This document shows, piece by piece, positions 32,740 to 42,970 of a stretch of DNA of 64,000 nucleotides. This DNA is from a bacterium (GTDB lineage Bacteria; Patescibacteriota; Minisyncoccia; Minisyncoccales; Minisyncoccaceae). The stretch is from the NCBI GenBank assembly GCA_023228085.1, contig JALOBW010000002.1, forward strand, positions 148,357 to 212,356, read 5' to 3'. The number at the start of each line of letters is the position of its first letter. Within the stretch, counting starts at the first letter, position 1. A program made the position numbers and the translations under genes. The notes beneath the pieces are model-generated. The model made no database searches, had not been told where the DNA came from, and saw only the letters and a list, made by a program, of their open reading frames with translations.

Positions 32740-35739
32740 TTATTGTATTTGGAAGTACTTGCTTCTCTCTACTGATAGTCTTTCCCTTTCAAGTTGTCTT
32801 TCTCTTTCTTTTTCTTCCTTATTCTTTTTTAATAGTAGGAATAAAAGATAGAATAATGTGATTAATAATAGAAGGAGGAATAATCCAAACCCTATTATCA
32901 ATAATATCAACCATCCTCCATTTAAAAAGTCTAGACTTGCCATACCGTAAGCGGCAGCAATTTTGGTATTTGTGACATTTATTAATAGGCTATCTCTGAT
33001 AGTATCAATATTTCTTCCATTTAACTCTACGCTATTAGTAAGCGCTGTCTCTCTTTCTGTAAATTCTGATTCTCCGCTAAGTTTAATTCTGAAAGATAAA
33101 ACCTTGCTTTCTCTTGGTTTAAAATCACCCATTACTATTCCATTACTAATATCAATTCCGAGTGGTTGCCCAGTAATTGATACATTAGAAACCTCAGCAA
33201 TTTTTATTGGCAATACGTTTGTTAAGAAAATACTATTAAGAGTTTCGTCTAGCTGTGATGCGACTGTCACTTGAATATCTATTTCATCGCCTGGATTTGC
33301 TGTAATGTTTCTTGACCATTCTTTCTTTTGTGTGACATTTTTCCCTATGATTTCTAGACTCAATGCACTATCTTGAATAACTTCACAAGTAGGCTCTTCT
33401 TTTACTTCAACTTTTTTAACAGTTGTAATAGGTTTTACTACTGTTTTTACGGGGGTACTGACTACACAAGAAGAAACTGCGACGTAGTCTTTGCTGTATG
33501 TGCTATCAGACCATGAATATAGTCCGCCATCGTATCCAACAGACCAAGCTCGGTAATAATATGTTCCTCCCGAAACTGTATCAGTATAACTATTAGAAGT
33601 TCCATAATAAACGATTGTACCATCTGTAACAGAGGTTGGATAACTACCTGTTTTTCTAATGACAGTAGTATATGCTGCTCCATTTCCCCTTGCCCAAGTT
33701 AAACTAACCTTTCCGCATCCATATGTTGTTGCATTAAAAGATGTTGGTGTCTCAGGTTGGGTGATAAATTTTAGAACACTTCCATAGATATTTCCACTTG
33801 CCTCTGCTCTGAATTGATAAGCTTTTCCTGGCTGTAATCCACTAAGATCTTCGGAAAAATAATCTCCTGAATTCTTATTTATTGAATTTGTAGTACTATT
33901 CATACTAGAACTAACTCTTCCCCAAGCAAATCTAACATTGGCGTTATTGCCACTTGTAAGATATCCGTTTATTCTAGCTGTCGTTGTTTTTATATTAGTA
34001 GCTGGATTAGTAGTGACCGACGCATTAGTATTATTATTGTTGTTTAAATCTCTAACTAATATACTAACATTTGCAGTTGAATATCCTCCTCTATTATTAG
34101 TGACGTTTATAGTACAGTAATAAGTTGTGTCGTAATTAACCATTGGAGCATAATAGGTAGGATTTATTGTATTGTAATTTGATAAATTACCACCAGTACA
34201 ATTCCAATTATATGTTAAGGAATATCCATTTGGATCATAAGCAGTGACGTTTAGAGGTACTGAGGCACCTTCATTTACCTCTCTATTTCCTCCCGAACTG
34301 ATAATAGGATTACTTGAATTGTATTGATTTGCGTAAGTACTACAACTTGCATTTGAACCACCATTAATTCCATAACATGTCCAATACCATGGTCCTGATC
34401 CAGAAACAGTACTAGGATTTCCGCTATTACATAATCCGTAATATGGCATTGATGATAAGGTTTGCCCATTAGATGAACCACATATACCACTATTTGTTCC
34501 TGTGTAGATATAAACTATATCACTAGCTGAACCTCCTTTGCTATCAGTGACGGTAAGTGTACAATTATAATTTGTATTATATGTATTATAAGAATAATTA
34601 TTAGCAGTAAAAGTTGGGTTCAAAACATTTGAACTAGATAAACTTCCTCCATTGCATGACCATTTATATGTCAAAGGGTCTCCGTCTGGATCTGATACAC
34701 TAGGAGTTAACTTAACAGATGCTCCAGATTGTATATTTTTATCAGGTCCAGCATCAACAATTGGATTATTATTTTGAGAAGATGATCCGATTGTTATGGT
34801 AAGATAATCTGTTCCAAATCCTCCTCGTCCATCGCTAACAGTAATGGTACAAGTAGCAGTATTTCCTGCTCCAGAAGATGCATAAAAATTAGGACTCATT
34901 ATGCTTGAACTTGAGACACTCCCGCCATTACATGACCAATTATATGTCAAAGGGTCTCCGTCTGGGTCTGATACACTAGGAGTTAACTTTGTGGTAGATC
35001 CCGGAGCAACAGTCTTGTCAGAACCAGCATCAACTTCTGGGTTATGATTTTCTTGACTAGAATTGACAATTGAAATATAGACATCGTCATTACTTGAAGC
35101 TCCTTTATTGTCAGTAGCAGTTAGTGTACATGTTGCAGTAGTATCAACGCTTACAGTTGGAGCTGTGAAGGTGGGACTAAGACTTGTAGAATTAGAAATA
35201 TTACCCATTGAACAACTCCAACTTAAAGTTAATGGGTCTCCGTCTGGGTCATTAGCATCTCCTAACAAAACAACTGTTTTCCCTGAAAAAGCTGTTTTGT
35301 TTTGACCAGCATCTACGCTAGGGGGATTGTTAGTAGTAGGATTAGAACCTCCAGTAATAGTAATTTCTACAGAATCGCTAGCACTACTACTGCCATTATC
35401 TGCTGTAAGAGTACAGCTAATTATAGTTCCAGCGGCAGCATCCGGCAGATTTAGAGTTGGAGACAATGCAGTTGAGCTAGATAAACTTCCTCCAGTACAA
35501 GTCCAACGATATGTTAAAGGATCTCCATCCGAATCAGCCACATTAGGAGTTAAAAGAATTGAACTTCCAGCTTGGGCGTTTCTATTTTGTCCTGCATCAA
35601 CAGTGATAGTCCCTGCGAATAAATAGCTTATTCCAAACACTAAGGAAATTATAAGTATTCCTTGTAGAACAAGCGCAAAAGAAATAAACTGGCTCTTTGT
35701 GCTGAAAAAATCTTTAGTTTTGTTGATTATCTCTTTCAT
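32740..35739 (-). CDS. Large surface protein with PKD-like and FN3-like repeats, 999 aa
   Basis: N-terminal membrane helix (about 18-42); four PKD/cadherin-like domains in a row (about 47-410), each opening VDAG-x-(N/D)K and containing D-x-DGDPLTY-x-W-x-C; one four-Cys W-x-C module (about 420-470); a fifth PKD-like domain; two FN3-like domains (about 570-750); a DUF11-like domain (about 805-910); and a C-terminal helix (about 940-967) followed by a charged cytoplasmic tail. Probably spans the membrane at both ends with a long outer stalk. Likely attachment or envelope structure. Followed in the same direction by nothing; the 1399-aa gene is upstream of its promoter side by 122 bp. Confidence 0.85.
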   Translation of the reverse strand: MKEIINKTKDFFSTKSQFISFALVLQGILIISLVFGISYLFAGTITVDAGQNRNAQAGSSILLTPNVADSDGDPLTYRWTCTGGSLSSSTALSPTLNLPDAAAGTIISCTLTADNGSSSASDSVEITITGGSNPTTNNPPSVDAGQNKTAFSGKTVVLLGDANDPDGDPLTLSWSCSMGNISNSTSLSPTFTAPTVSVDTTATCTLTATDNKGASSNDDVYISIVNSSQENHNPEVDAGSDKTVAPGSTTKLTPSVSDPDGDPLTYNWSCNGGSVSSSSIMSPNFYASSGAGNTATCTITVSDGRGGFGTDYLTITIGSSSQNNNPIVDAGPDKNIQSGASVKLTPSVSDPDGDPLTYKWSCNGGSLSSSNVLNPTFTANNYSYNTYNTNYNCTLTVTDSKGGSASDIVYIYTGTNSGICGSSNGQTLSSMPYYGLCNSGNPSTVSGSGPWYWTCYGINGGSNASCSTYANQYNSSNPIISSGGNREVNEGASVPLNVTAYDPNGYSLTYNWNCTGGNLSNYNTINPTYYAPMVNYDTTYYCTINVTNNRGGYSTANVSILVRDLNNNNNTNASVTTNPATNIKTTTARINGYLTSGNNANVRFAWGRVSSSMNSTTNSINKNSGDYFSEDLSGLQPGKAYQFRAEASGNIYGSVLKFITQPETPTSFNATTYGCGKVSLTWARGNGAAYTTVIRKTGSYPTSVTDGTIVYYGTSNSYTDTVSGGTYYYRAWSVGYDGGLYSWSDSTYSKDYVAVSSCVVSTPVKTVVKPITTVKKVEVKEEPTCEVIQDSALSLEIIGKNVTQKKEWSRNITANPGDEIDIQVTVASQLDETLNSIFLTNVLPIKIAEVSNVSITGQPLGIDISNGIVMGDFKPRESKVLSFRIKLSGESEFTERETALTNSVELNGRNIDTIRDSLLINVTNTKIAAAYGMASLDFLNGGWLILLIIGFGLFLLLLLITLFYLLFLLLKKNKEEKERERQLERERLSVERSKYFQIQ

Positions 35740-35825
35740 ATTTTTGTAGAAATTACTGATTAATCATTTGATTTAATTTATCTTTTTAAATATTATATAA
35801 CAAAAGTGATTTTATGTCAATAGTT

Positions 35826-35860
35826 AAACAAGAAAACGCTTTTAAGCGTATTCTTGTTTT
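35826..35860 (-). terminator. Terminator after the 1399-aa gene
   Basis: Long stem pairing AACAAGAA-A-ACGCTT with AAGCGT-A-TTCTTGTT around 35842. The stop codon of the 1399-aa gene lies at its edge. Confidence 0.8.
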
Positions 35861-35861
35861 T

Positions 35862-38800
35862 TTAATACTCTAATGGTTCGGCTCTAGTTGTAATAGTTAA
35901 CGAATCGCTAGCCGTTGAGCCAAAACTATTTCTGACCGTCACTCTACAGGTGTATGAACCAACGGTGTAAGGGGCTGTATAATTAGGATTCATACTATTT
36001 GAGTTAGATAATGTTCCTCCGGTACATGACCAGTCGTAAAAGATAGTATCGCCGTTAGAATCGCTTGCAGTAGCCTCAAGTGTTATGGATTGTCCTTGAT
36101 TCAACTCTTTATTTGATCCTGCATCAACTGTGACCTTGGAAGATGTTGATCCTCCAGTTCCTCTTACTGTAATTGATACACTAGCTGAGGTTGATCCTCC
36201 CCTACCATCATTTGCGGTTATTGTACAGCGATAATTGGTGTTGCTAGTAGAATAAGCATAAGCTGTATAGATAGGCATAAGAGATGTACTATCAGAAAGA
36301 TTTCCTCCACTACACGACCAACTGTAAGACAAGTTATCTCCATCTGGGTCATAAGCTATAGCATAAAGAGTAATTGATTGTCCTTGATTAACTTCCCTAG
36401 CCTGAATTGTTGCAACAACAGGAACAGTATTTTTAGTATTAGCTCCTGGTTTAGCAATAACACTCAAAGAATCTGATGCGTATCCTCCCTTACCATCACT
36501 TACAGTTAAGGTACAGGTGTAATTTTGGTTACCTGTGACTATTGGAGCAGTAAAAGTAGGATTCAATGAATTCTTGTTAGACAATGTTCCTCCAGTGCAA
36601 TACCACTTATAAGTTAAACTATCTCCATCTGGATCACTAACTTGAGCTCCTGATAAAGAAATAGTTTGTCCTGATCTAACTTCTTTGTTGTCACCAATTT
36701 CAATAGTTGGTACATTATTTTTATTGTTGCTATAAGTTCTTATTAAAATACTTACTGATTCTGAAGCAATTCCCCCCTTACCGTCTTTAACTGTTAACAT
36801 ACATGTATGTGTTCTGTCGGTGGCAGTACTTGGAGCAGTAAAATATGGCTTTAATACCGAAGAACCAGATAGTCGTCCTCCACTACACGACCAATAATAT
36901 GTTAAGTTGTCATTATCCTCATCGGTAGCTTCTGCCTTTAAAAGAATCGTTTGACTTTCGTTTAATTCTCTGGTTCCAATCATATCTATAACTGGAACAT
37001 GATTATTCCTGTCGGCTGAACAGTATGAAAGTGTTCCTCCATTAATACCACTGCAGGTCCATGTCCAAGGTCCAGTTCCTGAAACAAGACTTGCTGTTCC
37101 AGATTCACATAAATCTGATATTGGCTTAGTATCTAGTGTTTGACCATGAGAAGTCCCACAAATCCCATTAACCTTATCAACTCTAATCCTAATACTCATA
37201 GTATCTGTTGCAGTATCCTTTCCATCACTTACAGTAATAGTACAAGTATAAGAACTTGCTGTATTGGTAGTAGGAGCTGTCCAAACTGGTTGTAATACTG
37301 ACCAGCTAGATAAAGCACCAGCATTACATCTCCATGAATATGTAAGGGCATCTTTATCGGCGTCGCTTGCGATAGCTTCAATAGTAATGGAAGCACCCGG
37401 TGCAACTTCTAAGTTATCTCCAGCATCAACTATAGGCTTGCTATTTGTCACTTTTTTATAAGCAGTACAACATTCATCTTTTCCACTTGTTTCACCCTTA
37501 CAGGTCCAAGTCCATGCATTATTTGCACCTTCAATTACTAAGCTTGGAGTACCAGTAGTACAAAGACAAGTTAATGGAGCGATATTAAAGGTTTGTCCGT
37601 GAGCACATCCGCATTTCCCATCAACAGCAGCAATTTTAGTTGCACTACAGTATGATGTTGTGCCACCATTACTTCCTTTACAACTCCAAGTCCATGGTCC
37701 CGATCCAGAAATAGCACTCGCAATACCAGACTCACATAATCCAACTGTTGGGGTATTAGAAAAAGATCCGCCGTTTGATGATCCACATTGACCATTGATA
37801 GCAACTACCTTAGTTGCACTGCAAGAATCATTAATTCCACCATTACTTCCCTTACAAATCCAAGACCAACCATTTTCGGTAAACATCAGACCTGATACAG
37901 TTCCAGAACTACATAATCCATATGTTGGAGTACTAGAAAAAGATCCGCCGTTTGATGATCCACATTGACCATTAATTGGAGTTGCTTGTTTAATAGCTGA
38001 ACATGAGTCATTGCCTCCTCCGTTTTGACCATAACATACCCAATACCAAGGTCCAGATCCAGTCACTCCATTTGTGTATCCAGAACTACATAATCCTGAT
38101 GTGGGCGCAGTTTCAAAAGTACCGCCGTTTGATGATCCACATTGTCCGTTTGTAGGTGTTAGTATCTTTTGAGCTGAACAATTTGCAGTTAATCCTCCGT
38201 TTGTACCAGAACATGACCAATACCAAGGTCCAGATCCAGTAATAGAACTTGCTGTTCCGATATTACAAAGTCCTGTAGTAGGAGCGCTAGAGAATGATCC
38301 GCCGTTTGATGATCCACATTGTCCGTTTGTAGGTGTTAGTATCTTTTGAGCTGAACAATTTGCAGTTAATCCTCCGTTTGTACCAGAACATGACCAATAC
38401 CAAGGTCCAGATCCAGTAATAGAACTTGCTGTTCCGATATTACAAAGTCCTGTAGTAGGAGCGCTAGAGAATGATCCGCCGTTTGATGATCCACACTGTC
38501 CATTAACTGGAGATGATTCCTTGTAAGCATAACAACCCGCATTACTTCCACCATTTAGACCTGTACATGTCCATGTCCATCCACTTCCAGTACTTGCGAC
38601 GATAGAAGGAGTGCCAGAATTACAGAGTCCTGAAGTAGGAAGAAGAGAAAAAGTACCGCCGTTTGATGATCCACACTGTCCATTAACTGGATTTACTTTT
38701 AATTGAGCTAAACAATTTGCAGTGCTTCCACCGTTTTGTCCTGCACATGACCAATACCATGGTCCAGTACCAGTAATACCAGTAAAGGTACCCGAATTAC

Positions 38801-40061
38801 AGAATCCTGAGGTAGGAGCGCTAGAGAATGATCCGCCGTTTGATGATCCACATTGACCATTGACTGGGAATGATGGTTTATAAGCATAACAACCCGCATT
38901 ACTTCCACCATTTAGACCTGTACATGTCCATGTCCATCCACTTCCAGTACTTGCGACGATAGAAGGAGTGCCAGAATTACAGAGTCCTGAAGTAGGAAGA
39001 AGAGAAAAAGTACCGCCGTTTGATGATCCACATTGACCATTGATTGAATTTATTTTTAATTGAGCTGAACAACTAGCAGTACTTCCACCGTTTTGCCCTT
39101 TACATGACCAATGCCAAGGTCCAGTACCAGTAATACCAGTAAAGGTACCCGAATTACAGAATCCTGAGGTAGGAGCGCTAGAGAATGATCCGCCGTTTGA
39201 TGATCCACATTGACCATTAACTATTAAGCTTCTTTCCTTAGCTGAACAACTAGCAGTAGTCCCTCCATTAATTCCACCACAAGTCCATGTCCAAGGTCCA
39301 GTCCCTGAAACATAACTAGCTGTTCCAGAATTACAAAGTCCTGTAGTAGGGGCACTATAAAAATATCCGCCGTTTGATGATCCACATTGACCATTAATTT
39401 TGCTAATCTTTTGAGCTGAACAATTTACAGAAGTTCCACCGTTGTGTCCTGCACACTTCCAAGTCCAAGGTCCAGTCCCTGAAACATAACTAGCTGTTCC
39501 AGCGCTGCAAAGCCCTGTAGTAGGAGCTATTTCAAAAGCACTTCCATGCGATAAACCACATTGTCCATCAATTTTGGTTGGAGCCTTATTAGCAGAACAG
39601 CTTACTGTTGAACCTAGGTTAATTCCATTACAATTCCAATACCATGGTCCAGTACCAGTAATAGAACTAGCTGTTCCAGAGTTGCAAAGTCCAGAAGTAG
39701 GAGCGCTAGAAAACGATCCTCCGTTTGATGTTCCACACTGTCCATTGACTGGAGTTGCTTTGTATGCCCAACATTTTTCTCTATAAGGACCACAACCTAT
39801 GATACAAGACCATTCCCATCTGTTATTTGAAGGACTCCAAGTGACTATAGCCTTTTTATCACTACAAACACAAAGTGAACTGCCAGAAGGTCCGTAAACT
39901 GATGTTCCCATATGAGCAGGACCACATGCTGAAGTTGTTGAGGATGCTGCAGATGTCGCAGACGTTGAAGAACACACACTTTCGGTCTCAGCAAAAATCT
40001 GCCCAACAAAAGAAAAAGAGCTCAAGAAGAATATAAGAAGTATTAGTATTTTTTTGTTCAT
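35862..40061 (-). CDS. Giant surface protein with 14 four-Cys modules and 5 PKD-like domains, 1399 aa
   Basis: Signal peptide MNKKILILLIFFLSSFSFVGQ, then a divergent Cys-rich N-terminal unit. Next come 13 consecutive ~59-aa modules (about 108-885), each with NGQCGSSNGG-x-F, a second Cys in GLCxxG, GPWxWxC and NGG-x-x-x-CxA, i.e. four Cys that could form two disulfides. Then one PKD-like domain, a 14th module, and four more PKD-like domains (VDAG..., D-x-DGD-x-LxYxWxC). No C-terminal membrane helix or sorting motif is seen, so it is probably secreted or held by other surface proteins. Exact function unknown; adhesive fibre is a fair guess. Confidence 0.85.
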   Translation of the reverse strand: MNKKILILLIFFLSSFSFVGQIFAETESVCSSTSATSAASSTTSACGPAHMGTSVYGPSGSSLCVCSDKKAIVTWSPSNNRWEWSCIIGCGPYREKCWAYKATPVNGQCGTSNGGSFSSAPTSGLCNSGTASSITGTGPWYWNCNGINLGSTVSCSANKAPTKIDGQCGLSHGSAFEIAPTTGLCSAGTASYVSGTGPWTWKCAGHNGGTSVNCSAQKISKINGQCGSSNGGYFYSAPTTGLCNSGTASYVSGTGPWTWTCGGINGGTTASCSAKERSLIVNGQCGSSNGGSFSSAPTSGFCNSGTFTGITGTGPWHWSCKGQNGGSTASCSAQLKINSINGQCGSSNGGTFSLLPTSGLCNSGTPSIVASTGSGWTWTCTGLNGGSNAGCYAYKPSFPVNGQCGSSNGGSFSSAPTSGFCNSGTFTGITGTGPWYWSCAGQNGGSTANCLAQLKVNPVNGQCGSSNGGTFSLLPTSGLCNSGTPSIVASTGSGWTWTCTGLNGGSNAGCYAYKESSPVNGQCGSSNGGSFSSAPTTGLCNIGTASSITGSGPWYWSCSGTNGGLTANCSAQKILTPTNGQCGSSNGGSFSSAPTTGLCNIGTASSITGSGPWYWSCSGTNGGLTANCSAQKILTPTNGQCGSSNGGTFETAPTSGLCSSGYTNGVTGSGPWYWVCYGQNGGGNDSCSAIKQATPINGQCGSSNGGSFSSTPTYGLCSSGTVSGLMFTENGWSWICKGSNGGINDSCSATKVVAINGQCGSSNGGSFSNTPTVGLCESGIASAISGSGPWTWSCKGSNGGTTSYCSATKIAAVDGKCGCAHGQTFNIAPLTCLCTTGTPSLVIEGANNAWTWTCKGETSGKDECCTAYKKVTNSKPIVDAGDNLEVAPGASITIEAIASDADKDALTYSWRCNAGALSSWSVLQPVWTAPTTNTASSYTCTITVSDGKDTATDTMSIRIRVDKVNGICGTSHGQTLDTKPISDLCESGTASLVSGTGPWTWTCSGINGGTLSYCSADRNNHVPVIDMIGTRELNESQTILLKAEATDEDNDNLTYYWSCSGGRLSGSSVLKPYFTAPSTATDRTHTCMLTVKDGKGGIASESVSILIRTYSNNKNNVPTIEIGDNKEVRSGQTISLSGAQVSDPDGDSLTYKWYCTGGTLSNKNSLNPTFTAPIVTGNQNYTCTLTVSDGKGGYASDSLSVIAKPGANTKNTVPVVATIQAREVNQGQSITLYAIAYDPDGDNLSYSWSCSGGNLSDSTSLMPIYTAYAYSTSNTNYRCTITANDGRGGSTSASVSITVRGTGGSTSSKVTVDAGSNKELNQGQSITLEATASDSNGDTIFYDWSCTGGTLSNSNSMNPNYTAPYTVGSYTCRVTVRNSFGSTASDSLTITTRAEPLEY
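37600..39760 (-). repeat. Tandem ~177-bp repeat array inside the 1399-aa gene
   Basis: The module array is a tandem repeat at DNA level. Units at about 38149-38325 and 38326-38502 are nearly identical (period 177 bp), and units 4-5 are nearly repeated as units 6-7, a two-unit duplication around 38500-39230. Length variation by recombination is to be expected, and assembly may be collapsed or expanded here. Confidence 0.9.
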
Positions 40062-40097
40062 ATTTTTTGTAAAAGCTAAACTATTGTTATTGCATAT

Positions 40098-40126
40098 AAT
40101 TTACAATATTATTGACAAAATGTCAA
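40098..40126 (-). promoter_or_regulatory. Promoter of the 1399-aa gene with palindromic -35
   Basis: Minus strand TTGACA (40121-40126), 17-bp spacer, TAAATT (40098-40103). The -35 is half of an inverted repeat TATTGACA-AAA-TGTCAATA (40110-40128), a possible operator. Confidence 0.6.
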
Positions 40127-40297
40127 TAGTATTTGCTAATATATTAATAGGTTTTCAATATTTTTATACATAAAAATGCTGTTTTGAGCAAGAACGAAGT
40201 ACATTTTTCTGTGGATAAATATATAAACTCTATCCCAAAAATGTATTTTATTTGTATTTTTCTTATAGGAAGCTTAAGCAATTTTATTGTTAAAAAA

Positions 40298-40320
40298 ATA
40301 AAAACTCTTAAAATAAGAGC
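40298..40320 (-). terminator. Terminator of the ftsQ operon
   Basis: Minus strand GCTCTTA-TTT-TAAGAGT followed by TTTTATTTTTTT. The rest of the 336-bp gap 40062-40397 has the promoter above and AT-rich sequence with nothing else I can identify. Confidence 0.7.
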
Positions 40321-40397
40321 TTAAGAAATAGATTAAAATTTGAAAATTACTTACTAATTTGGGACCGATAAAAATATAAGATCAGTATAATTAATAA

Positions 40398-41222
40398 TTA
40401 TTTTATAATTGCTTGATTCCTGAATCTCAAATCAATATATTGATAACTTGAAAGATTTTCTATATATTCTTCATTTTTTAAAATTATTTCCATTTTCTCA
40501 AGCTGCCATGAAATATTTTCGTCTGGATTGAATATTAACTCGCACTGTATATCTCCTCTTACAATCATTTTATCGGGGAAAATCTCATACGACTGTTTCT
40601 TGAAATGTTCATTTGTTGAGATTACTTCATTGATTTCGGAAACGCTATTCATTATCTTTTCTTTATATCCATCATCATTAGAATCCTCTTTTCCCGAAAT
40701 TTTAGGTAAATCACCATAGTCGGCATCATCGCTGCAGTCTCTTATATATAAACCCTGCTTATCTACTAGAGAACATTTATCATTTTCACACCAAATTGCA
40801 AAAGGGGTTTTTTCCTTAACTTCAAAAACAATACTTCCGTCATTATTCCTCTTCATTTCAATATTCTCAATTTGTGGAAACTTTGCCATAAGGTTTTCCA
40901 TTTTTTTCTGGTTGGATGACAAAAAGTTCTGAGCTTCAAACTTTGCTCCCATAAACGAAAACGACAGGTTAAAGGTTTCGTGAGCCGCCTTTTTTAATTC
41001 TTCTGGCTTAATTGAACTTTTGTCATCAATTCCAGAAACCTCCATATTAACTGAAGCTGATTTTGATGCAATGTAGGTTGCCCCGATACCACTTAGCCCT
41101 GCAAAAATCAATACGCCGATTATCGTAAATATAAGTTTTCTTGAGTCTGTTCGTCTCCTTCTTCTTGTTTTCTTATATCCTGATGTCCTTCTACTTGTTT
41201 TTTTATTGTAGGTTTTTCTCAT
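40398..41222 (-). CDS. ftsQ: Cell division protein FtsQ/DivIB
   Basis: 274 aa. A very basic N-terminus (RRTSGYKKTRRRRR), one membrane helix (about 30-50), a POTRA domain (about 58-125) and the beta domain with the family pattern of KFPQIENIEM, VKEKTPFAIW, LVDKQGLYI and the end YIDLRFRNQAIIK. It links early and late division proteins at the septum. Last gene of the envelope operon, 4 nt after the FemX-like gene. Confidence 0.88.
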   Translation of the reverse strand: MRKTYNKKTSRRTSGYKKTRRRRRTDSRKLIFTIIGVLIFAGLSGIGATYIASKSASVNMEVSGIDDKSSIKPEELKKAAHETFNLSFSFMGAKFEAQNFLSSNQKKMENLMAKFPQIENIEMKRNNDGSIVFEVKEKTPFAIWCENDKCSLVDKQGLYIRDCSDDADYGDLPKISGKEDSNDDGYKEKIMNSVSEINEVISTNEHFKKQSYEIFPDKMIVRGDIQCELIFNPDENISWQLEKMEIILKNEEYIENLSSYQYIDLRFRNQAIIK

Positions 41223-41226
41223 TTGA

Positions 41227-42261
41227 TTAGAGATTTCTTTGCCTTTTTCTTATTTCTTCAAAAATATAAATAAGCCAATACTTGATACTTAATGGATAGT
41301 CTTGTGTCTTGACATATTCCTTTTTATATCCACCAAATCCTTTTTTGAACAAACTCAACCCCTTCCATGGATGATTTTCTTTTGCTTCAAGCTCTGACTC
41401 TGGAGCAATCCCCCAAAAATTATATACCTTGCAATTTCTTTTTTTGGCTTCTTTTATCGCTTCCCATTGAACTAAGTATGATACTGGAATTTTAGGATAT
41501 TTCAGCGATGATGCACCTTGATGATAGAATGCTCCCCCCTTCCAATATATAACCATTGCTGATGCAACTATTTCTCCGTTGTATTTTCCAGAAAAAATAA
41601 CTATTTGATCATCACCCTCAAATGCTTCTAGTTCATTTTTGAGATATTTCATTGAAAAAGGAACGAAAGAATGTCTGTCTGCAGTTATTTTATAGACCTC
41701 CTCAAAGGCTTCTAAATCTTTGTAGCTTTGACTTTTTTCAATAAGGACGTCTTCATTTTTTTCTCCTTGCCTTATTAAATACCTTGTCGTTTTTCTCATG
41801 TTTGCAAGAAGCTCATCTTCGGAACAATTGAGACTCAACTCCCATGTCAATTCAGGATGCATGTGGATTGGCGCTGTATTAAAACCCAAATCCTTATATA
41901 TCTTAATACTCTCTTCAGTTCTTTCTAGTAATGGTGCAAATCTTATGAAATCTGCTTTGTTTTTCTTGCCTAATTCCTTCAGGTAGTCTAATAGAATTGA
42001 AATCACTTTTTTTTCTTGTCCTTTTTCCTTAAAAATGGGACCATGAGGTACGAAGATAAAAGTGCCTCTTCTTGCCGAAATCTTCAAGATCTGAGCTATT
42101 GCTATTAATTTTTCCTCTTCAAAAATTCCAAGCCTCCAATAATTATCGCCCATTGCTTTATTGAATATTCCCCAGTTCCATGATTGGCAAAATGTTTTCT
42201 CTGGACATTGCTCAGCAAAATCTTCCCATTGTTTTTTATCTGTGATTTCTTGAATCTTCAT
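41227..42261 (-). CDS. FemA/B/X-family peptidoglycan bridge aminoacyltransferase
   Basis: 344 aa, two GNAT-like halves (FCQSWNWGIFNKAMG, IFVPHGPIFKE, then SFVPFSMKYLKNELEAF, AFYHQGASSLKYPKIPVSYLVQWEAI). FemX-type enzymes use aminoacyl-tRNA to add the first amino acid of the interpeptide bridge to lipid II. The helical arm of staphylococcal FemA is short or absent. Context (MurF, FtsQ) supports a cell-wall role. Amino acid donated is not predictable. Confidence 0.88.
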   Translation of the reverse strand: MKIQEITDKKQWEDFAEQCPEKTFCQSWNWGIFNKAMGDNYWRLGIFEEEKLIAIAQILKISARRGTFIFVPHGPIFKEKGQEKKVISILLDYLKELGKKNKADFIRFAPLLERTEESIKIYKDLGFNTAPIHMHPELTWELSLNCSEDELLANMRKTTRYLIRQGEKNEDVLIEKSQSYKDLEAFEEVYKITADRHSFVPFSMKYLKNELEAFEGDDQIVIFSGKYNGEIVASAMVIYWKGGAFYHQGASSLKYPKIPVSYLVQWEAIKEAKKRNCKVYNFWGIAPESELEAKENHPWKGLSLFKKGFGGYKKEYVKTQDYPLSIKYWLIYIFEEIRKRQRNL

Positions 42262-42262
42262 T

Positions 42263-42967
42263 TTAAAAAATTCTTTTAATTAGTTCGTCTCTGTTCAGAA
42301 GCAGGTTTTTTATATATTCTATAATCTCTAATTGTCTCTCTATGCTGTTTTCCATTTCTATAGCACAATAATTAGAAAAATACTCAAGCGGATATTTAAC
42401 TAAATAATCAACTTCGGATAAATCTTCTAGATAATGACTACCAAAAGTTATTCGGTGGTCATCACCTTCTAGTTTAAAATTCTTTTTTATTGCACTAATA
42501 TGATTGCATTTTAATGGATATTTCTTGAGTATTTCCTGATAGTATTCTGGAGGTTGACGACCAGTCATTATCTCATCTTCCATGTGGGTAAAATCTAAGC
42601 AAATTCCACCCAAACTACCTAACTCCTGCTCATTAAATCTATCGTGATTTTCTTGACAAATAATATCCTTATATTTTTCCCAGCTTTTATTTGAGGGATT
42701 AATATGACTTGCATGACAATTAAAAAGAACTGTGTTAAATTTCTTTATAAAAAATTCAATCTCGGTGACATCCATGTCGTCACGTAGATGTACAAAAGGT
42801 ATTCTTTCAACTGATCTCTCTAGGAGTGTATAAAACTCCCCTCTTTGTTCTTTGTTTAGACAAGTAGGAAAAACAGCCACCTCTTTAATCTGTAGCGCTT
42901 TTATTTCTTCTATTTTTTTCCTCCAATCAGAGCCCTCCGTAGTTGTAATTCCTACTAAAAAATTCAT
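42263..42967 (-). CDS. Hypothetical TIM-barrel-like protein
   Basis: 234 aa. Repeated beta/alpha pattern (EVAVFPTCL, IPFVHLRDDM, TVLFNCHASHI, GICLDFTHMED, KCNHISAIK, YCAIEMENS) with His, Asp and Glu at strand ends, as in xylose-isomerase-like sugar epimerases and endonuclease IV. I cannot name the family. It lies between ybaB and the FemX-like gene with gaps of 3 and 1 nt, so it is part of the envelope operon and may act on a sugar or phosphoester there. Confidence 0.75.
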   Translation of the reverse strand: MNFLVGITTTEGSDWRKKIEEIKALQIKEVAVFPTCLNKEQRGEFYTLLERSVERIPFVHLRDDMDVTEIEFFIKKFNTVLFNCHASHINPSNKSWEKYKDIICQENHDRFNEQELGSLGGICLDFTHMEDEIMTGRQPPEYYQEILKKYPLKCNHISAIKKNFKLEGDDHRITFGSHYLEDLSEVDYLVKYPLEYFSNYCAIEMENSIERQLEIIEYIKNLLLNRDELIKRIF

Positions 42968-42970
42968 ATA

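Noticed and set aside
37600..39760. A regular tandem repeat that could look like a CRISPR array
   Set aside because: The unit is 177 bp, in frame, and codes for a 59-aa Cys module; there are no short repeats with unique spacers and no cas genes.
32740..40061. S-layer protein identity for the two giant proteins
   Set aside because: No SLH or other S-layer anchoring domain is visible; surface location is supported but S-layer function is not.
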